A model generated the notes under the pieces. That model was not told where the DNA came from. It saw only the letters and a list, made by a program, of their open reading frames with translations, and ran no database searches. A DNA stretch of 5,814 bases, taken from positions 1 through 5,814 of the forward strand of contig JAICMB010000238.1 of assembly GCA_025929455.1 (NCBI GenBank), read 5' to 3'. The DNA comes from Bryobacteraceae bacterium (GTDB lineage: Bacteria; Acidobacteriota; Terriglobia; Bryobacterales; Bryobacteraceae). The translations under genes were made by a program, and so were the position numbers. Shown here piece by piece: positions 5,474 through 5,814 of this stretch; positions within the stretch are counted from its first letter, which is position 1, and the number at the start of each line of letters is the position of its first letter.

Positions 5474-5814
5474 TCAGGCCACCGCGCCCGTTTCTTCCGC
5501 GCCCGCTGCCGTGAAGTACACGCAATCAGGATGCTGGAACACCAGCGCGCTCACGCTCGCCTCCGGCTCCATCATCATGCCTTCGGTCAGCGCCACGCCG
5601 ATTTCTTTCGGATCGATCAGCTTCCAAATCGCCTGCTGATCCTCCATGTTCGGACACGCGCCGTAGCCGAAACTGTACCGCTTGCCTCGATACCGCGACG
5701 TGAAGCGCTCCTGCATCGTCATCGCGGGCGGATCGGGGAAGCCCCAGTCTTCGCGAATGCGCCGGTGCAGCCACTCGGCCGTTGCTTCGGCGGTTTCGGT
5801 GGCCAACGCCAGCA
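5474..5814 (-). CDS. metH: Cobalamin-dependent methionine synthase, C-terminal activation domain (partial)
   Basis: The last 113 codons of the gene lie in the window; the 5' part is beyond the right edge. The segment matches the AdoMet-binding activation domain of MetH: EWLHRRIREDWGFPDPP, then RYRGKRYSFGYGACPN, which contains the RxxxGY AdoMet contact motif and the ACP turn, then IGVALTEGMMMEPEASVSAL and FQHPDCVYF. MetH transfers the methyl group of methyltetrahydrofolate to homocysteine through cobalamin. This domain delivers AdoMet for reductive reactivation of oxidised cofactor. After HPDCVYF only 14 residues remain, so it lacks the roughly 35-residue tail of the E. coli enzyme. The short form occurs in other bacterial lineages and there is no sign of a frameshift. 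The catalytic homocysteine, folate and B12 modules cannot be checked here, nor whether they are on the same polypeptide. Confidence 0.92.
   Translation of the reverse strand, partial: LALATETAEATAEWLHRRIREDWGFPDPPAMTMQERFTSRYRGKRYSFGYGACPNMEDQQAIWKLIDPKEIGVALTEGMMMEPEASVSALVFQHPDCVYFTAAGAEETGAVA

Overview
This is a compact window from a high-GC bacterium, carrying the ends of two housekeeping segments and a lower-GC block between them. The left edge is sugar metabolism on the plus strand: the C-terminus of an SDR oxidoreductase, then a complete ROK-family fructokinase-type kinase. The right edge is the C-terminal activation domain of cobalamin-dependent methionine synthase (metH) on the minus strand. 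The lipoprotein-like gene, the secreted proteins and the purine-rich Shine-Dalgarno sites suit a Gram-negative-type bacterium. I cannot fix the phylum. The short metH C-terminus differs from the E. coli form and argues against a close enterobacterial relative.

Layout: 1-127 SDR tail (+); 130-1008 ROK sugar kinase (+); 1005-1181 a possible translationally coupled 58-residue ORF (+); 1296-2060 NlpC/P60-type cysteine peptidase (-); 2077-2697 exported small protein, perhaps a lipoprotein (-); 2775-3923 nucleoside phosphorylase/nucleosidase-fold protein (-); 4103-5299 secreted right-handed beta-helix protein (-); a probable intrinsic terminator at about 5407-5428 (-); 5474 to the window end, metH 3' end (-). 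No gap exceeds about 180 bases. I saw no tRNA, rRNA, CRISPR array or intact insertion sequence.

The three minus-strand genes from 3923 down to 1296 are spaced like one transcript (77-base and 16-base gaps): nucleosidase-fold protein, exported Cys-containing protein, then a DCSGFV-type peptidase with no signal peptide of its own. A peptidoglycan-type hydrolase without an export signal beside a small exported protein resembles an effector/immunity pair. The upstream nucleosidase fold is an enzyme type also used in some anti-phage systems. Both readings are hypotheses. The beta-helix gene has its own leader and strong ribosome binding site and may be separately expressed.

The block from about 1180 to 5400 is visibly less GC-rich than its flanks. 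By hand count, 361-420 has 41/60 G+C and 5701-5760 has 39/60, against 31/60 at 1921-1980 and 29/60 at 4261-4320. This fits an accessory insertion between conserved genes.
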